This document shows positions 6,409-7,536 of a stretch of 7,536 nt of DNA, one piece after another. Origin of the DNA: an uncultured Gemmatimonadota bacterium. Lineage in GTDB: Bacteria > Gemmatimonadota > Gemmatimonadetes > Gemmatimonadales > GWC2-71-9. Numbering within the stretch: position 1 is the first letter of the stretch; each line of letters begins with the position of its first letter. Made by a program: the position numbers and the translations under genes. The notes beneath the pieces are model-generated. The model did not search any database. It saw only the letters and a program-made list of their open reading frames with translations, and was not told the DNA's origin. The DNA is taken from contig CAMLHU010000103.1 in the NCBI GenBank assembly GCA_946479825.1, positions 1-7,536 on the forward strand, written 5' to 3'.

Positions 6409-6415
6409 CGCGCCC

Positions 6416-7536
6416 TCAGGCGGCGCCGGGGCGCAGGTCGGGGAGCCACGCGAACACGGTCATCCCGCCGCCGAGCCGGCTCTCCGCCCCGACCCGGCCG
6501 CCCTGGGCCTCCACCAGGTGTTTCACGATCGCGAGGCCGAGCCCGGTCCCCCCTTCGTCCCGGGAACGGGACGGGTCGGCCCGGTAGAACCGCTCGAAGA
6601 GCCGCGGCAGGTGCTCGGCGGCGACGCCCGGCCCCTGGTCGGTCACCGCGATCCGGGTGCCGTCGCCCTGGCGCTCGGTGCCGACGGTGACGACGCTCCC
6701 GTCCGGCGCGTACCGGAGCGCGTTGTCGAGGTAGTTGGTGAGTACCTGGCGCAGCGCGTCGGCGTCGGCCACGACGTGGGCGGCGTTCGCGGCGATGTCG
6801 GTCCGCAGGCGGACCTGCCGCGCCGCGGCCCGGTCGCCGAGCCCGTCCCACGCCTCGCGGGCGAGCGCGGCCACGTCCAGGCGCTCGGGCACCGGCTGCC
6901 AGCGCCCCGACTCCACCCGGGCCAGGTCCAGCAGGCCGTCCACCAGGCGCTGCATCCGGTGCGCGTTGTTCGCGATGACGTGCAGGAACCGCTCGGCCGT
7001 CGCCGGGTCGGGTCGGTCGGCGAGCAGCGTCTCGGCGTAGCCGGTGATCGAGGTGAGCGGCGTCTTGAGCTCGTGCGAGACGTTGGCCACGAAGTCGCGC
7101 CGCATCACCTGCAGCCGGCGGACCTCGGTCAGGTCGTGGAGCACCAGCACCGCGCCGCCGATGGGGAGCGGCCGCGCGCTGGCGAGGATGGTCCGCCCGT
7201 CGAGCTCGAGCTCCCGGCCGGTCACCGACTCCCCGCGCCGGACCAGGTCCACGACCTCGCGCGCGTCGCGCGAGCGGAAGAGCGCGTCGAGCTCCGGCAG
7301 GAGCGCCCCCGGGGGGTAGCCGAGCAGGCGCCGGGCGCCGGCGGTGGCGAGGACCACCGTGCCGCGGGCGTCGGCCGCGATGACCCCCTCGAGCATCGCC
7401 TCCACCACCGCGGCAATGCGGGCCTCGGCGCGGCGGAGCGCCTCGAAGCGGACGGCGAGTTCCTGATCCATTTCGCGGAGGGCGCCGACCAGCCGGTCCA
7501 CCTCGGCGACCGTGCTGGTCGGGAAGCTCGGACGCT
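6416..7536 (-). CDS. phoR: PhoR-type sensor histidine kinase, 5' end beyond the window
   Basis: The frame is open to the right edge, giving 372 C-terminal residues. Numbering from the first in-window GTG (7501), the order is: end of a HAMP-like helix (about 1-20, preceded by PTSTVAEV), a PAS domain (about 28-125, starting AAVVEAMLEGVIAAD), the phosphoacceptor helix with His143 in FVANVSHELKTPLTS, and a HATPase domain with N box LTNYLDNALRYAP, G1 box DQGPGVA, F box RLFERFYRAD and G2 box GGTGLGLAIVKHL. All catalytic motifs are intact. HAMP-PAS-HisKA-HATPase is the PhoR layout, and the adjacent porin-pst-phoU genes make phosphate sensing the likely role. The membrane-spanning N-terminus and probably phoB lie outside the window. 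GTG 7501 is internal, not the real start. A probable terminator follows the gene. Confidence 0.88.
   Translation of the reverse strand, partial: RPSFPTSTVAEVDRLVGALREMDQELAVRFEALRRAEARIAAVVEAMLEGVIAADARGTVVLATAGARRLLGYPPGALLPELDALFRSRDAREVVDLVRRGESVTGRELELDGRTILASARPLPIGGAVLVLHDLTEVRRLQVMRRDFVANVSHELKTPLTSITGYAETLLADRPDPATAERFLHVIANNAHRMQRLVDGLLDLARVESGRWQPVPERLDVAALAREAWDGLGDRAAARQVRLRTDIAANAAHVVADADALRQVLTNYLDNALRYAPDGSVVTVGTERQGDGTRIAVTDQGPGVAAEHLPRLFERFYRADPSRSRDEGGTGLGLAIVKHLVEAQGGRVGAESRLGGGMTVFAWLPDLRPGAA

Overview
The window looks like a stretch of a high-GC Gram-negative chromosome. A beta-barrel outer-membrane porin with a signal peptide and C-terminal Phe, periplasmic PstS, and very GC-rich codon use support this. 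Gemmatimonadota is my best guess from the gene set and protein style, but nothing in the window proves the phylum.

From 774 to the right edge everything is on the minus strand and forms one phosphate-starvation locus. In transcription order (right to left) it reads: phoR-type sensor kinase (5' end cut by the window edge), an OprP/OprO-like porin, pstS, a 182-base intergenic region, then pstC, pstA, pstB and phoU packed with overlaps of 4 bases or gaps of 4 bases. The products cover the whole import route: the porin admits phosphate through the outer membrane, PstS captures it in the periplasm, PstC/PstA form the inner-membrane channel, PstB supplies ATP hydrolysis, and PhoU couples transporter state to PhoR. 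The response regulator phoB is not in the window and would be expected just upstream of phoR, beyond the right edge.

Three intergenic stretches carry signals. The phoR-porin gap holds a hairpin with a T-rich tail and Pho-box-like repeats. The pstS-pstC gap holds a strongly purine/pyrimidine-biased hairpin plus three half-sites spaced exactly 11 bases apart, which resemble a PhoB operator. The gap between phoU and the gene at the left holds two head-to-head arrays of a 7-base repeat around a terminator hairpin.

On the plus strand at the left (61-618) is the C-terminal part of an aldehyde-dehydrogenase-like protein, best explained as the non-catalytic second domain of an ALDH16-type enzyme. 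Its reading frame is blocked by stops just upstream. It converges on phoU, and the stop codons of both genes lie inside the 7-base repeats. I see no RNA genes, insertion sequences or CRISPR arrays, and no gene-free stretch over 300 bases. The core is an ordinary pst/pho locus; the less ordinary material is in the intergenic DNA and the left-hand gene fragment.
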